DNA of 64,000 nt from Acidobacteriota bacterium (lineage in GTDB: Bacteria; Acidobacteriota; UBA6911): assembly GCA_012719455.1 (NCBI GenBank), contig JAAYAJ010000105.1, forward strand, positions 1-64,000, in the 5' to 3' direction. Numbering within the stretch: position 1 is the stretch's first letter; every line of letters begins with the position of its first letter. Positions 48,769 to 59,162 of the stretch are shown in pieces. Under the pieces are notes generated by a model. The model searched no databases and was not told the origin of the DNA. It saw only the letters and a list, made by a program, of their open reading frames with translations. A program made the position numbers and the translations under genes.

Positions 48769-50952
48769 ATGGCTGGTATGAATATGCGACATGCCCAGAT
48801 CACAAACCGAAAACCGATCAAGGCGAAGGGTGCGACGTGTGGAATCCTTCTCCTCCTGCTGGCCTTCTGCATCCCCGGGTTCAACCTTGCCCAGGAGCAG
48901 GCCGGCACGCAGGCCAGGGAGCTCCTCCCGGCCGCGGCCCTCACCGACGTCCGCTTCGTTTCCGAGGACGGCCAGGCGGTGATTACAGTGGCCGCCGACC
49001 GGCAGATTGCACCCGAGGAATTCATGCTGGACAACCCGAAGCGCCTGGTCCTCGACTTCCCCAACACCCGGAACCGGATCCCGTTCACGCGCCTGCCGAT
49101 ACAGACGGCGTCGGTAAAAAGGTTACGGGTACAGCAGTACCAGACCTCCCCTTCCCTGATCACCCGGATGGTGTTCGATCTCGAAGAGGGGCATGGAACC
49201 CACGAACTGTCGGTCAACAGCGATTCCGTCCGGCTGGTTTTCCATCCGGGACAGGATTCCGCCGCTCCGCGACAGACGGCCCGTGCAGCCGCCGCCAAGC
49301 GGGAGTATGCCATCAAGCCCTACTCTCCACCATCCGCGGCGGCTCAACCGGGCGTGGCGGCTAAAACGGCCGTGGTACCCGCGGCCCAGGCCTCGACCGT
49401 TCAGTCTCCGGCAGTTGCGGCTGTCCGACCCGCCGATCCGGCGCCGAAGGCCGCCGCCGTAAAGCCGCGCCCGATCCAGACGCAGCCGGATGCCCAGGCG
49501 ACCCAACCGGCACCGCAGCCGCAGGCGTCTGCGCCCGCGGCGCCACCGCTGATCGCCGCACTGGCGCAATCAGCGCTCCCGTCCGGAAACGGCAGCGGTT
49601 CCAACGGCTCCCGCTTCTCGGGACACCCCCTCACGCTCGACCTGGTCAATGTCCCGCTGGTCGATTTCTTCCGCCTGATGGCCGACGAGGGGGGGATCAA
49701 CATCGTCCTCGACCCCGCCGTGAAGGGGACCCTGTCGATGAAGGTGGTCAAGATGCCCTGGGATCAGATTTTCGAGGCCGCCCTGCTCAATAACGGCCTC
49801 GACAAGCAGATCGAGGGGACGATGGTGCGCGTCGCCATGAAATCCACCCTCCAGGAGGAGGCCCGGCAGAAGGAAGCCCTCAAGAAGGCGAACCTGCTGG
49901 CAGCGGACCTCCAGACGCGGATCAAGCGCCTGAACTACGCCAAGGCGAAAGACCTGATCGAAGCGGTCTCCGACCAGAAAACGGTCCGGGGCACCGTGGT
50001 CGTGGACGAACGGACCAATTCCCTGATCCTGACCGACATCCCCGACTCCATCGCCAGGCAGATCGACCTGATCGAGGCCCTCGACATGCCGCAGGCCCAG
50101 GTGGAAATCGAAGCCCGCATCGTGTCCGCCTCCCGCAATTTTGCCCGTGACATCGGCGTTCAGTTCGGCTTCGTCCAGGGGAACATGGAGCGGGTCACCG
50201 TCGGCGGTCCCAACACGTTCGGCACCATCGGCGGCACCCGGCCCAGCGCCACCCCGGACAAGGCCTATGCCGCCGGAAACATAGCCACGGGAAGGGGAGC
50301 GGGCGTCACCGGTAACGAAGCTGGAACCGTATCTGAAAGCGCCGCGGTAAGCACCGGGACCCAGGCGACCAACAAGGGCAACTACAACGTAAACCTCCCC
50401 GCGACCCGGGCCTTCGGCGGACTGGGGATTTCGGTCGGTAACATCTTCGACACCTTCCTGCTCGACGCCGCGATCACCGCGGGCGAGACCAAGGGGATGG
50501 CCAAGCTCATCTCGCAGCCCAAGGTGATCGCGCAGAACAACAGCCGCGCGGTCGTAACCCAGGGGTTGCGCTTCCCCGTCCCGATCAATTCCAACAACAC
50601 GGTGACGATCCAGTTCTTCGACGCCGCCCTGACCCTGACGGCCACCCCGCAGATCACCTACGAGGGGAATATCGTGCTGGACCTGAAGGTGGAAAACAAC
50701 ACGGCCGATTTCGGGAATGCGGTCGACGGAGTTCCCTCCATCCGCACCAGCGAATCCTCCACCCGCGTGCTCGTCACCGACGGCGGCACCACGGTGATCG
50801 GGGGCATCCTCCTCGACGAGGACGCCAACAGCGAAAACAAGGTCCCGGGTCTCGGTTCCCTGCCCATAATCGGACACCTGTTCAAGAATACGTCCGTCAC
50901 GCGCACGACCCAGGAGATCCTGTTCTTCGTGACGCCGCGCATCGTCAAGTAA
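48769..50952 (+). CDS. pilQ: Type IV pilus secretin PilQ (AMIN + secretin domains)
   Basis: AMIN-like N-terminus, VPLVDFFRLMADEGGINIVLDPAVKGTLSMKVVKMPWDQ, VPGLGSLPIIGHLFKNTS...EILFFVTPRIV. Confidence 0.95.
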   Translation: MAGMNMRHAQITNRKPIKAKGATCGILLLLLAFCIPGFNLAQEQAGTQARELLPAAALTDVRFVSEDGQAVITVAADRQIAPEEFMLDNPKRLVLDFPNTRNRIPFTRLPIQTASVKRLRVQQYQTSPSLITRMVFDLEEGHGTHELSVNSDSVRLVFHPGQDSAAPRQTARAAAAKREYAIKPYSPPSAAAQPGVAAKTAVVPAAQASTVQSPAVAAVRPADPAPKAAAVKPRPIQTQPDAQATQPAPQPQASAPAAPPLIAALAQSALPSGNGSGSNGSRFSGHPLTLDLVNVPLVDFFRLMADEGGINIVLDPAVKGTLSMKVVKMPWDQIFEAALLNNGLDKQIEGTMVRVAMKSTLQEEARQKEALKKANLLAADLQTRIKRLNYAKAKDLIEAVSDQKTVRGTVVVDERTNSLILTDIPDSIARQIDLIEALDMPQAQVEIEARIVSASRNFARDIGVQFGFVQGNMERVTVGGPNTFGTIGGTRPSATPDKAYAAGNIATGRGAGVTGNEAGTVSESAAVSTGTQATNKGNYNVNLPATRAFGGLGISVGNIFDTFLLDAAITAGETKGMAKLISQPKVIAQNNSRAVVTQGLRFPVPINSNNTVTIQFFDAALTLTATPQITYEGNIVLDLKVENNTADFGNAVDGVPSIRTSESSTRVLVTDGGTTVIGGILLDEDANSENKVPGLGSLPIIGHLFKNTSVTRTTQEILFFVTPRIVK

Positions 50953-50958
50953 TCCCGG

Positions 50959-50987
50959 GAGGGGGGCGGCGCAATGCGCCGCCCCTC
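50959..50987 (+). terminator. Intrinsic-type terminator after pilQ
   Basis: Hairpin GAGGGGGGCGGCGCA..TGCGCCGCCCCTC followed by a short pyrimidine tract. Confidence 0.65.
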
Positions 50988-51038
50988 TTTCCCCCTTCCC
51001 TTCCCGACTCCTCCTGCCTTACAATCCAGCCTTCGGCG

Positions 51039-51665
51039 ATGAAAACAACTCCCCCTCCCATATACCCGATTACCGACAAGGTCCTGGCGCGCAAGACGAC
51101 CCACCTGGCCGTGCTCCGCGAACTGGCGCGCGGCGGCGCCACGTTCGTGCAGATCCGGGACAAGACGACCCCGGCCGGCGAACTGCTCGGCGATCTCTCC
51201 CGGTGCGTGGAGTTCGCCCTTGAGCGGGGGATCACGATCATCGTCGACGACCGCTGCGACCTGGCGCTGGCTGCCGGCGCCCAGGGGGTGCACCTGGGTC
51301 GCGAAGACCTTCCCCCGGAAGCCGGGCGCCGCCTGCTGGGCCCGGGCGCCATCGTGGGATACTCCACCCACACCCTGGGGCAGGTGCGTCAATCACGTTC
51401 CCTGCCCATCGACTACATCGGCTTCGGCCCCGTTTTCCCCACGACCACCAAGGACCGCCCCGACCCGGTCGTCGGTCTCGGGCGCCTGGCCGCCGCCTGC
51501 CGCGAGTCGGCGTTTCCGGTGGTGGCAATCGGAGGCATCGGCCTCGACCAGGTGGCCGCGGCCCTCGATGCGGGAGCTACGAGCGTTGCGGTTATCTCGG
51601 CCCTGATGGGGGCGCCGGATCTGGCCCGGGAGATGGAGCGTTTCCTGAGAGCCACGGGGAGATGA
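51039..51665 (+). CDS. thiE: Thiamine-phosphate synthase
   Basis: IQIRDKTTPAGELL, IIVDDRCDLALAAGAQGVHLGREDLP, DYIGFGPVFPTTTK. Confidence 0.93.
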   Translation: MKTTPPPIYPITDKVLARKTTHLAVLRELARGGATFVQIRDKTTPAGELLGDLSRCVEFALERGITIIVDDRCDLALAAGAQGVHLGREDLPPEAGRRLLGPGAIVGYSTHTLGQVRQSRSLPIDYIGFGPVFPTTTKDRPDPVVGLGRLAAACRESAFPVVAIGGIGLDQVAAALDAGATSVAVISALMGAPDLAREMERFLRATGR

Positions 51666-52779
51666 TCGACCGGGAGCATTCGGGATAGGTTTCCAGCACC
51701 ACGTCCGGGCCTGTGCGCAGCGTGCGCCTGATCCTGAAGCGGAGCGCCTCGGCCGTCGAGCCGAACCCCCGCCCCCCCACCGCGGGAATGGCCGTCCGGC
51801 CGCCCAGGACCATCGGGGCGATGATGAAATGGAAGACATCCACCCTCCCCGCCGCCAGGAAGGCCCAGTGGACGCGGCTCCCCCCCTCGACGAGCAGGCC
51901 CAGGATGTTCCGAGCGCCCAGCTCCCCGAGGACAGCGCCGAGATCGAGCCCCTCCGCGGAACGGGGGACCGCCACGATTTCGGCGCCGGCTCCTTCCAGC
52001 TTCCTCCGGGAAGCCCCGGGAGCATCGGGGGCGCAAAAAACCAGGACGGGGGAATCGGGCGCAACCCGCAGCAGCCTCGAGTCCGGCGGGGTACGCAGCC
52101 GGGAATCCAGGATGGCCCGGACCAGGGGGCGCGCGCGTTTCCTTCTCCCCCGGTAGGTCAGTTCGGGATCGTCCGAGAGCACGGTGTCGACGCCGACCAG
52201 GATGGCGTCACTCGCAAGGCGCAGCCGCTGTCCAAACGCCAGCCCCCCGGGAGAGGAGATGGCGCGCCCCGCGGCACTGCCGGTCCCAATCTTCCCGTCG
52301 AGCGTCATCCCCACCTTGGAGACGACCAGCGGGCGTCCCGTGGTGATGTGGCAGGCAAAGGGTTCGATGAGCCGGCCGGCCTCCTCGGCGCACAGCCCCA
52401 CGTCCACCCGGATGCCGGCGGAGCGGAGCCTTTCCACGCCGCGCCCGGAAACAGCCGGGTTGGGATCGGTCCGGGCCGCCACGACGCGACGGACGCCGGC
52501 ACGCACGAGCGCGTCGGCGCAGGGAGGGGTGCGCCCCTCGTGGGAGCAGGGCTCGAGCGTGACATACACCACGGCGCCGGCCGCCCGCCGCCCCGCCATC
52601 CTGAGCGCCCCCACCTCGGCGTGGTCCCGGAGGGCGTAATCGTGCCACCCCCGGCCGACAACCCGCCCGTCCCGGACGATGACGCAGCCGACACTGGGAT
52701 TCGGGCTGGACCTGCCGATCCCCTTCTCCCCGAGGAGGAGCGCCTTCTTCATATGCCTGCGGTCCGCATCGTCAAACAT
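51592..52779 (-). CDS. ribD: Bifunctional riboflavin deaminase/reductase
   Basis: SPNPSVGCVIVRDGRVVGRGWH, HAEVGALRMAGRRAAGAVVYVTLEPCSHEGRTPPC. Confidence 0.95.
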   Translation of the reverse strand: MFDDADRRHMKKALLLGEKGIGRSSPNPSVGCVIVRDGRVVGRGWHDYALRDHAEVGALRMAGRRAAGAVVYVTLEPCSHEGRTPPCADALVRAGVRRVVAARTDPNPAVSGRGVERLRSAGIRVDVGLCAEEAGRLIEPFACHITTGRPLVVSKVGMTLDGKIGTGSAAGRAISSPGGLAFGQRLRLASDAILVGVDTVLSDDPELTYRGRRKRARPLVRAILDSRLRTPPDSRLLRVAPDSPVLVFCAPDAPGASRRKLEGAGAEIVAVPRSAEGLDLGAVLGELGARNILGLLVEGGSRVHWAFLAAGRVDVFHFIIAPMVLGGRTAIPAVGGRGFGSTAEALRFRIRRTLRTGPDVVLETYPECSRSIISPWLSGNAPSPGPDPAPPSGPR

Positions 52780-52794
52780 GAAGCCCCAACGCGA

Positions 52795-54084
52795 TCATTG
52801 CCCGGCGCCCGCGCCGGGTGCCCCGGGGAGGTGGAACCGGATCCAGTGCACCCGCTTGCGATCGGCGTCGAGCACCCGCACCCGCAGCCCTTCCATCTCG
52901 AAGGCTTCGCCCGGCGCCGGAACCCGGCCCAAAAACCCCATCAGCAGGCCCGCAACCGTCGAACAGCCCGAGTCCTCGAATTCCTTCCCCGTCAGTTCCT
53001 CCAGGCGGAAGATCTCGGTGCTCCCATGCACCAGGAAGGTGCCGGCATCCTCCTTCACCACCTGGTTCACCTTGGCTTCGTCCTCGTCCCAGATTTCCCC
53101 GACGATCTCCTCGACCAGGTCCTCGATCGTCACCAGCCCGGCCACCCCGCCGAATTCGTCGATCACGATGGCGGTATGGTCCCCCCGCTCCTGGAGTTCC
53201 TTGAGGAGCTTGGAAACCGGCTTGGTCCCGGGAACGAACAGGACGGGGTGGATGAGGCCGGTGATGGAATCGGACCCATCCCCCGCTGCGAACCGGGCCA
53301 TCAGCTGGCGGATGTAGGCGATCCCGACGATGTGATCGAGGTTCCCGCGATAGATCGGGATACGTGAATGGCGATGCTCTACCATGATATCGCACAGTTG
53401 CGCGATGGTGGCTCCTTCCTCGCACGCCACGATCCTGGTGCGCGGAGTCATCACTTCCCGGACCAGGGTGTCGCCGAATTCGACGACCGACTGGATCAGG
53501 CGGGAATCCTCCTCCTCGAGAATCCCCTCGTCCTCCCCGATTTCCAGGTACGCCTGGATTTCCTCTTCGGTGGCCTCGTCGTCGTCCTCCTTCCCCCCCC
53601 CGCGGACCTCCTCGTGCATCCTCTTGTGCAGGCGGAGAACGTGCGACAGGGGAAGCGCCACCGGGCCGAGGACCAGGTTGAGGGGCTGGAACAGCCGCAG
53701 CAGCGCCACCAGCTTCTCCTCCGACCCGTTCTGGGTGAGGAGTCGAGGCAGCAGTTGCCGAAACAGCACCGAGAGGACGATATTCGCCAGGAAGGCGTAG
53801 ACCCATCCATAACCGGGCCAGAGGACCAGGCAGAGGTGGGTGGAGAGTACCACGACGGTGATGGCGCAGAACTGGGTCCCGAACTGAAGCGGCACGAAGA
53901 CCTGGTTGCGGTTTTCCAGGATCGCCGAAAGAAGCGGGGGGGCGGCCCCGTCGTCCTGCTCCAGGATCATGCGCAACAGGATCGGGCTTGCCTGGATGAC
54001 GGCGCTCTCAACCAGGGAGAAGAAAAATAGGAGCCCCAGGAAAACGGCGATGACGGCCAGCTCGATGTTGAAGAATTCCATCAC
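52795..54084 (-). CDS. Hemolysin/CorC-type DUF21 + CBS-domain membrane protein
   Basis: N-terminal DUF21-like TM region; VREVMTPRTRIVACEEGATIAQL; GDHTAIVIDEFGGVAGLVTIEDLVEEIVGEI. Confidence 0.93.
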   Translation of the reverse strand: MMEFFNIELAVIAVFLGLLFFFSLVESAVIQASPILLRMILEQDDGAAPPLLSAILENRNQVFVPLQFGTQFCAITVVVLSTHLCLVLWPGYGWVYAFLANIVLSVLFRQLLPRLLTQNGSEEKLVALLRLFQPLNLVLGPVALPLSHVLRLHKRMHEEVRGGGKEDDDEATEEEIQAYLEIGEDEGILEEEDSRLIQSVVEFGDTLVREVMTPRTRIVACEEGATIAQLCDIMVEHRHSRIPIYRGNLDHIVGIAYIRQLMARFAAGDGSDSITGLIHPVLFVPGTKPVSKLLKELQERGDHTAIVIDEFGGVAGLVTIEDLVEEIVGEIWDEDEAKVNQVVKEDAGTFLVHGSTEIFRLEELTGKEFEDSGCSTVAGLLMGFLGRVPAPGEAFEMEGLRVRVLDADRKRVHWIRFHLPGAPGAGAGQ

Positions 54085-54097
54085 CCTTCCTCCGGCC

Positions 54098-54577
54098 TCA
54101 CGAGAGGGGGGGGGCCGAGAAAAACTTCCGGCGTGTCAGTTTCCGTTGCATGCGCATCATCTCGCCGCCGTCCGTTTCATGGTCATAGCCCGCGAGATGA
54201 AGGACCCCGTGCACCAGCAGCAACCTGACCTCCCTCTCCATGCCGGCCGGAGAGTCGGACGATTGCCGGGCGGCGATTTCCGGGGCGATCACGATGTCTC
54301 CCAGGAAGCCCGGTCCGGCCGCCGTGTCCCCGTATTCGAAACTGAGCACATCCGTTGCGCAATCCTTCCCGCGCCACCGGCGGTTCAGCCCCCGCATGGT
54401 CCGCGCCCCTACGAACACCACGGACAGCGAGTCGCCGGGCAGGCCCAGCGTCTCGAGCAGCGCGGCGCAGAAAACGTATGCCGCCGCGCGATCAATCCTA
54501 ACCTTTTTTTGCCTGTTGAGGATCTGGATTTTCGGGCGCCGTCTCCCCGGATCCGTCCTTCGATTGTCTGAAGTCAT
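54098..54577 (-). CDS. ybeY: Endoribonuclease YbeY
   Basis: LNRRWRGKDCATDVLSFEY; LLLVHGVLHLAGYDHE. Confidence 0.95.
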   Translation of the reverse strand: MTSDNRRTDPGRRRPKIQILNRQKKVRIDRAAAYVFCAALLETLGLPGDSLSVVFVGARTMRGLNRRWRGKDCATDVLSFEYGDTAAGPGFLGDIVIAPEIAARQSSDSPAGMEREVRLLLVHGVLHLAGYDHETDGGEMMRMQRKLTRRKFFSAPPLS

Positions 54578-56837
54578 ATCCCGGATAGTCGATTCGATGG
54601 TGAAAGATGCCGGCCAGAATCTTGAAAAAACTCTCCTTGATGAGCTCGACGTCCCTGAAGGTGATGTCGCAATCGTCGAACTGCTTGTCGTCAATGATCG
54701 CCCCCGCCAGCCGGTCGATCATCCCCCGGATCTGGGCCGGAGCGGGGGCGTCCCCCAGGGTCCTGGAAGCCGCCTCCACGCTGTCGGCCAGCATCATGAT
54801 AGCGGCTTCCCGGCTTTGGGGCCGGGGTCCGGGATAGCGGAAATCAGCTTCCGACAGCTTGCTCCGGTCATCGTCCGCCGCCTCCTTCGCCTTCTGGTAA
54901 AAGAAGGTCATGATCCGCGTTCCGTGGTGCTGCGGGATCATGTCGCTGATACATTGCGGCAACCCCGCCGCCCGGGCGAAATGGAGCCCATCCTTGACGT
55001 GGCTGGAGATGATGAGACAGCTCATGCTGGGGGAAAGGTCTTCATGCTTGTTGCCGCCGTAGGCCTGGTTCTCGACGAAATATTCCGGCTTGGTCAGCTT
55101 GCCGATATCGTGGTAGTAGGCGCCCACCCGGGCCAGCAGCGGATTGGCTCCGATCGCCTCGGCCGCAGCTTCCGCCAGCGTCGCCACCATCAGGCTGTGA
55201 TGATAGGTCCCCGGCGCCTCCACGGCCAACCGCCGCAAAAGCGGGGCGTTGAGGTTCGACAGCTCCAGGAGCCGGATGTCGGTGGTGACCTTGAACAGGG
55301 TTTCCAGCGCCGGGAGCAGCATCGAACAGAGGGCGCTGGCCAGCATCCCGCTCGAGAGCGCCAGGATGGCGTAATCCAGGGCGTCGGAAAAACGGAGCGG
55401 CGCCTGCCGCATGATCGCCAGCGCCGCCAGGCAGATGATGTTGGCGACCGCGATCGTGAGACCGCTCTTGATGATGGCGGCCCGGTCCTTGTACTGCCGG
55501 ATGCTGTAGATCCCGGCCAGGGAACCGATCAGGCAGTAGGCCGACAACTCCACGTGACCGTAAAAGAGCCCGCAGAGGATGGCCAGCACCACCGAGGAAA
55601 GAACCCCCAGGTTGACGTCGACGAGCAGGGTGATGAGGAGGGCGCCGAAAGCGAAAGGAATGCCGAAATACAGGACGTAGGGGTCCTGGAAGCGCTGGAA
55701 CCGCTCCCCGAGAATGTCCGCCAGGGAGGTCAGCAGCCGCACGACCAGGAGTTCGGAGGCGATCACGACCAGGATCAGGACGGCGAGGTTGCGGATCTTT
55801 GTGTGCCGCGTCTGGTAGTAGACGAAGTAGCGCCAGAGCGAGTAGAGCAGGATCGCCGTGATCAGGAAGTATCCCCCGAACTGCCAGACGAGGGAGCGGG
55901 GCCGGCGCAGGTTCTTGAGCGCGCTCAGCTGCATCAGGATCTGCGGAGTGATCTGCTCCCCGCCGCGGACGACCGTCTGGCCCTGCTTGAGCTGCACTTC
56001 GACCGGCTTGACCTGGCGCGAGGCCAGGGCGCGGCGGGAATCGGTCTCCTCGCGGTCGCACAAGAGCGTGGGAAACAGCGCACTCTCCAGGTAGGCCAGG
56101 AGCGTCGACCGGTCACGCGCCGACAAGCCGGGAAAATCGATCGGGGACTGCCGGATCGACTCCCTCGCCGCCGAGAGCTCGCGGACCCGGTAGGCGTCCG
56201 TCAGCAAACGCTCCAGGGCGTAGGATCCATCGCGCACGAGGATGCCCGAGCGCAGATCCTTCAGGAACTCCCCCCGGTCGCGGATGATCCCGTCGCGCAG
56301 CACCGTTTCGAGCAGTTCCAGCATCCGCGCCTCGAGATCGGGGCTGAAATTGTACCGGAGCAGGGCCTCGAGCACCTTGGGCGGGAAAGCGCCCCCCGTG
56401 CGGGCCCCAAGCGTTTTCAGGAGTTCCGCGCGGCGCGCCTTCGATTTCAGGGCGCCGGCTTCCGCCAGAATGTCCCGCGCCTCGGAGAAGGCGTCGGCGG
56501 TGGATTTCAGATGGCCGGAGATGAGATCGGTTTCGAGCTGGTACACGGCCGGAACCGCGGCCTCCGCCTCCGCCCGCCGGAGATCGGTGGCCATCCGGTC
56601 CTCGTAGAACACATCCTGCGCCGCACGCACTTCCTGGCCGGCGATCTGGCCGACCTCGTAATCGGGAATGGCTTGGGAACGAAACCCGATGAGGATCAGG
56701 GCAATGACGGCGGTGGCGCAAAACCCGGCCAAGGCGTCGACCCATGTCAGTCCGCTGCGCAGGTTTTCCAGCAGTTCGAGATACCAGCGCCGCCGGGGTC
56801 TCTCCCCCCACTTCTCCAACCCTGCAGAGATAGCCAT
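54498..56837 (-). CDS. 7TM-HD phosphohydrolase (PgpH-like)
   Basis: Extracellular N-domain, multi-TM core, and HD domain APGTYHHSLMVATLAEAAAEAIGANPLLARVGAYYHDIGKL. Confidence 0.93.
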   Translation of the reverse strand: MAISAGLEKWGERPRRRWYLELLENLRSGLTWVDALAGFCATAVIALILIGFRSQAIPDYEVGQIAGQEVRAAQDVFYEDRMATDLRRAEAEAAVPAVYQLETDLISGHLKSTADAFSEARDILAEAGALKSKARRAELLKTLGARTGGAFPPKVLEALLRYNFSPDLEARMLELLETVLRDGIIRDRGEFLKDLRSGILVRDGSYALERLLTDAYRVRELSAARESIRQSPIDFPGLSARDRSTLLAYLESALFPTLLCDREETDSRRALASRQVKPVEVQLKQGQTVVRGGEQITPQILMQLSALKNLRRPRSLVWQFGGYFLITAILLYSLWRYFVYYQTRHTKIRNLAVLILVVIASELLVVRLLTSLADILGERFQRFQDPYVLYFGIPFAFGALLITLLVDVNLGVLSSVVLAILCGLFYGHVELSAYCLIGSLAGIYSIRQYKDRAAIIKSGLTIAVANIICLAALAIMRQAPLRFSDALDYAILALSSGMLASALCSMLLPALETLFKVTTDIRLLELSNLNAPLLRRLAVEAPGTYHHSLMVATLAEAAAEAIGANPLLARVGAYYHDIGKLTKPEYFVENQAYGGNKHEDLSPSMSCLIISSHVKDGLHFARAAGLPQCISDMIPQHHGTRIMTFFYQKAKEAADDDRSKLSEADFRYPGPRPQSREAAIMMLADSVEAASRTLGDAPAPAQIRGMIDRLAGAIIDDKQFDDCDITFRDVELIKESFFKILAGIFHHRIDYPGYDFRQSKDGSGETAPENPDPQQAKKG

Positions 56838-56893
56838 TTAGGTCGCCATAGACCTTTCACCGGATCCGGCGGGCCGGATCCCCGGGAACCATC

Positions 56894-57874
56894 CTATGAA
56901 GACTTGAGTTTCCTGATCTCTTCCGTGAGAGCGGGAACCACGGCAAAGAGATCCCCCACGATGCCGTAATCGGCGACGCTGAAAATGGGCGCTTCAGGAT
57001 CCTTGTTGATCGCGACGACGTACTTGGACGATGACATGCCGGCCAGGTGCTGGATGGCGCCGCTGATGCCGCAGGCAATATAGCAGGTGGGCGACACGGT
57101 TTTCCCCGTCTGCCCGACCTGGTGCTGTTGATCGATCCACCCCGAATCCACGGCCGAACGCGAAGCCCCGACAGCCCCGCCCAAGACCCCGGCCAGCTGC
57201 TCGATCAGGGGGAAATTCTCCGGCCCCTTCATTCCCCTCCCCCCGGAAACGATGATGTTGGCCTCGGTCAACTCAACCTTCTGCCCCGCGGAGGCCTTGA
57301 CCTCCCTGACGACGGCGCGAAACTGCCCGGCGGTCAGTTCGGGTGCGAAGTCGATCGCTTCGGCGCTCCGCCCGGAGTCGGGATCGCCCAGCGAAAAAAC
57401 GTTCGGCCGGAGCGTGGCCATGCCCGGGCTCAACGGCAGCCGGACCCGGGCGTAAGCCTTCCCCGCGTAGATGGGACGCACGCACTCGAGCCGCCCGCCG
57501 TCCGCGTGGATTTCAATGCAATCCTGGGCAAGCCCCACCCCCAGCTTGGCCGCCACCCGGGGGAGCAGGTCCCGCCCCATGGCGCTGGCCGAACTGAGAA
57601 CAAAGCGCGGCTGGATGGACCGGATCGCCTGGGCCAGGGCCGCGGCGTAACCGTCGGTCGAATAGGCCTGGAGCAGATCGTGCCGCACCGTCATGACCCG
57701 GTCGGCCCCGTAGGCGGCCAGGTTTTCCGAGGGCTCTTCGGTCCCGATGCGCAGGGCGATGACGGCTTCCTGCAGCCCGTCGGCCAACCGACGCGCCGCG
57801 CCCAACGCTTCAAGCGACGGTTTCTTTACCCTGCCTTCCCGTTCCTCGATAAAGACCAGGATTCCCTGAGCCAT
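56894..57874 (-). CDS. etfA: Electron transfer flavoprotein alpha subunit
   Basis: C-terminal [69 protein letters not shown]. Confidence 0.96.
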   Translation of the reverse strand: MAQGILVFIEEREGRVKKPSLEALGAARRLADGLQEAVIALRIGTEEPSENLAAYGADRVMTVRHDLLQAYSTDGYAAALAQAIRSIQPRFVLSSASAMGRDLLPRVAAKLGVGLAQDCIEIHADGGRLECVRPIYAGKAYARVRLPLSPGMATLRPNVFSLGDPDSGRSAEAIDFAPELTAGQFRAVVREVKASAGQKVELTEANIIVSGGRGMKGPENFPLIEQLAGVLGGAVGASRSAVDSGWIDQQHQVGQTGKTVSPTCYIACGISGAIQHLAGMSSSKYVVAINKDPEAPIFSVADYGIVGDLFAVVPALTEEIRKLKSS

Positions 57875-57921
57875 TTCCCCTCCTTAAGTCATCATGGCAC
57901 AAAACGCGTGGCGCATGCAGA

Positions 57922-58698
57922 TTAAATGATCTTGGCTTCCTCGTGGAGCAGCTTCACCAGCTGCGGCACCACCTCGGAAACATCGCCCTTGAGGATCTTC
58001 CCGGGGGGACGCGAGGGGGGCAGGGCGACCTCGAGGGTCTCCACCCGCGGCTGGAGGTCTTCGGTCGCGAGCCCCAGCGACTGCACCGTGCGGATCTCGA
58101 TCTGCTTCTTCTTCGCCGCCATGATCCCCTTCAGGGAGGCGTAGCGGGGAACGTTCAGCCCCTTTTGCGCCGTCAGGACCGCGGGCAGGGTCCCCTCGAC
58201 GATCTCGTGGGCCCCCTCGATGTCCCGCTCTGCCCGGAAGGCGCCCCCCTCGATCTCCAAGCTGGTAACCACCGAAACCTGGGGGAGGTCCAGCGCCTCG
58301 GCCACGACCGCGGGCACCTGGCCGTTATCCACGCCTATGGCGTGCTTCCCGAAGAGAATCAGGTCCGGCGCAAGGGTCCGGCAGACTGCGGCCAGGACGG
58401 TGCCGACGACATAGCTATCCGCCCGCTCCAGGGAACCGTCACTGACGAGAACGGCCGCATCTGCGCCCATGGCCAGGCAGGTCCGCAAACCGGCGGCGGC
58501 CCCTTCGCTTCCCGCCCCGACCACGATCACCTCGCCCCCGTGCTTCTCCCTCAGCTGCAGGGCCTCTTCCACGGCGAATTCATCGTAGGGATTGACGATG
58601 AAAGAAACCTCCGCAAGGTCCACTTCGGCCGCCTGCGCGGCGATCTTGACCTTGATGGCGGTATCCGGAACATATTTGACGCATACGACAATCTTCAT
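57922..58698 (-). CDS. etfB: Electron transfer flavoprotein beta subunit
   Basis: VCVKYVPDTAIKVKI, NPYDEFAVEEALQLREKHGGEVIVVGAG, LILFGKHAIGVDNGQVPAVVAEAL. Confidence 0.96.
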   Translation of the reverse strand: MKIVVCVKYVPDTAIKVKIAAQAAEVDLAEVSFIVNPYDEFAVEEALQLREKHGGEVIVVGAGSEGAAAGLRTCLAMGADAAVLVSDGSLERADSYVVGTVLAAVCRTLAPDLILFGKHAIGVDNGQVPAVVAEALDLPQVSVVTSLEIEGGAFRAERDIEGAHEIVEGTLPAVLTAQKGLNVPRYASLKGIMAAKKKQIEIRTVQSLGLATEDLQPRVETLEVALPPSRPPGKILKGDVSEVVPQLVKLLHEEAKII

Positions 58699-58791
58699 GA
58701 CCGATTCCCCGGTTTGACGTTTTCAAAATGAACGGCGCACCGCACAACCCCGTGCAGCCGTCCCTTCAGGAAAGACCTGGCGCCCACCGCC

Positions 58792-59028
58792 CTATTTTTT
58801 GACTTGGGCTTCCACGTATTCGATCGCGTTCTGAACCGTCTTGATCTTCTCGGCGTCCTCGTCCGGGATCTCGATTCCGAAGGCCTCCTCGAAGGCCATC
58901 ACCAGTTCGATCGTATCCAGGGAATCCGCGCCCAGATCGTCAACGAAAGACGCCGCCGGCGTCACTTCCGTCTCGTTGACACCCAACTGATCCACGATGA
59001 TCGATTTCACTCTTTCTTCTACCGAAGC
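58792..59028 (-). CDS. acpP: Acyl carrier protein
   Basis: [40 protein letters not shown]. Confidence 0.97.
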   Translation of the reverse strand, partial: ASVEERVKSIIVDQLGVNETEVTPAASFVDDLGADSLDTIELVMAFEEAFGIEIPDEDAEKIKTVQNAIEYVEAQVKK

Positions 59029-59162
59029 CATCCCTCTTCCTCCCCATTTGGTTTCGTCCGCCGCAGGGCCCTCGGGCCGCGCCGGACCACTCACATTTTG
59101 TCGCCGGCGGCGGCTGAGGCCCGTGGCCCGCCCCCGACGGCCTCATCCGATCCCGTGCGGTC

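Noticed and set aside
54240-56969. 909-aa plus-strand ORF
   Set aside because: Antisense shadow of the 7TM-HD and ybeY genes; Arg/Gly/Asp-rich composition typical of spurious ORFs in GC-rich DNA.
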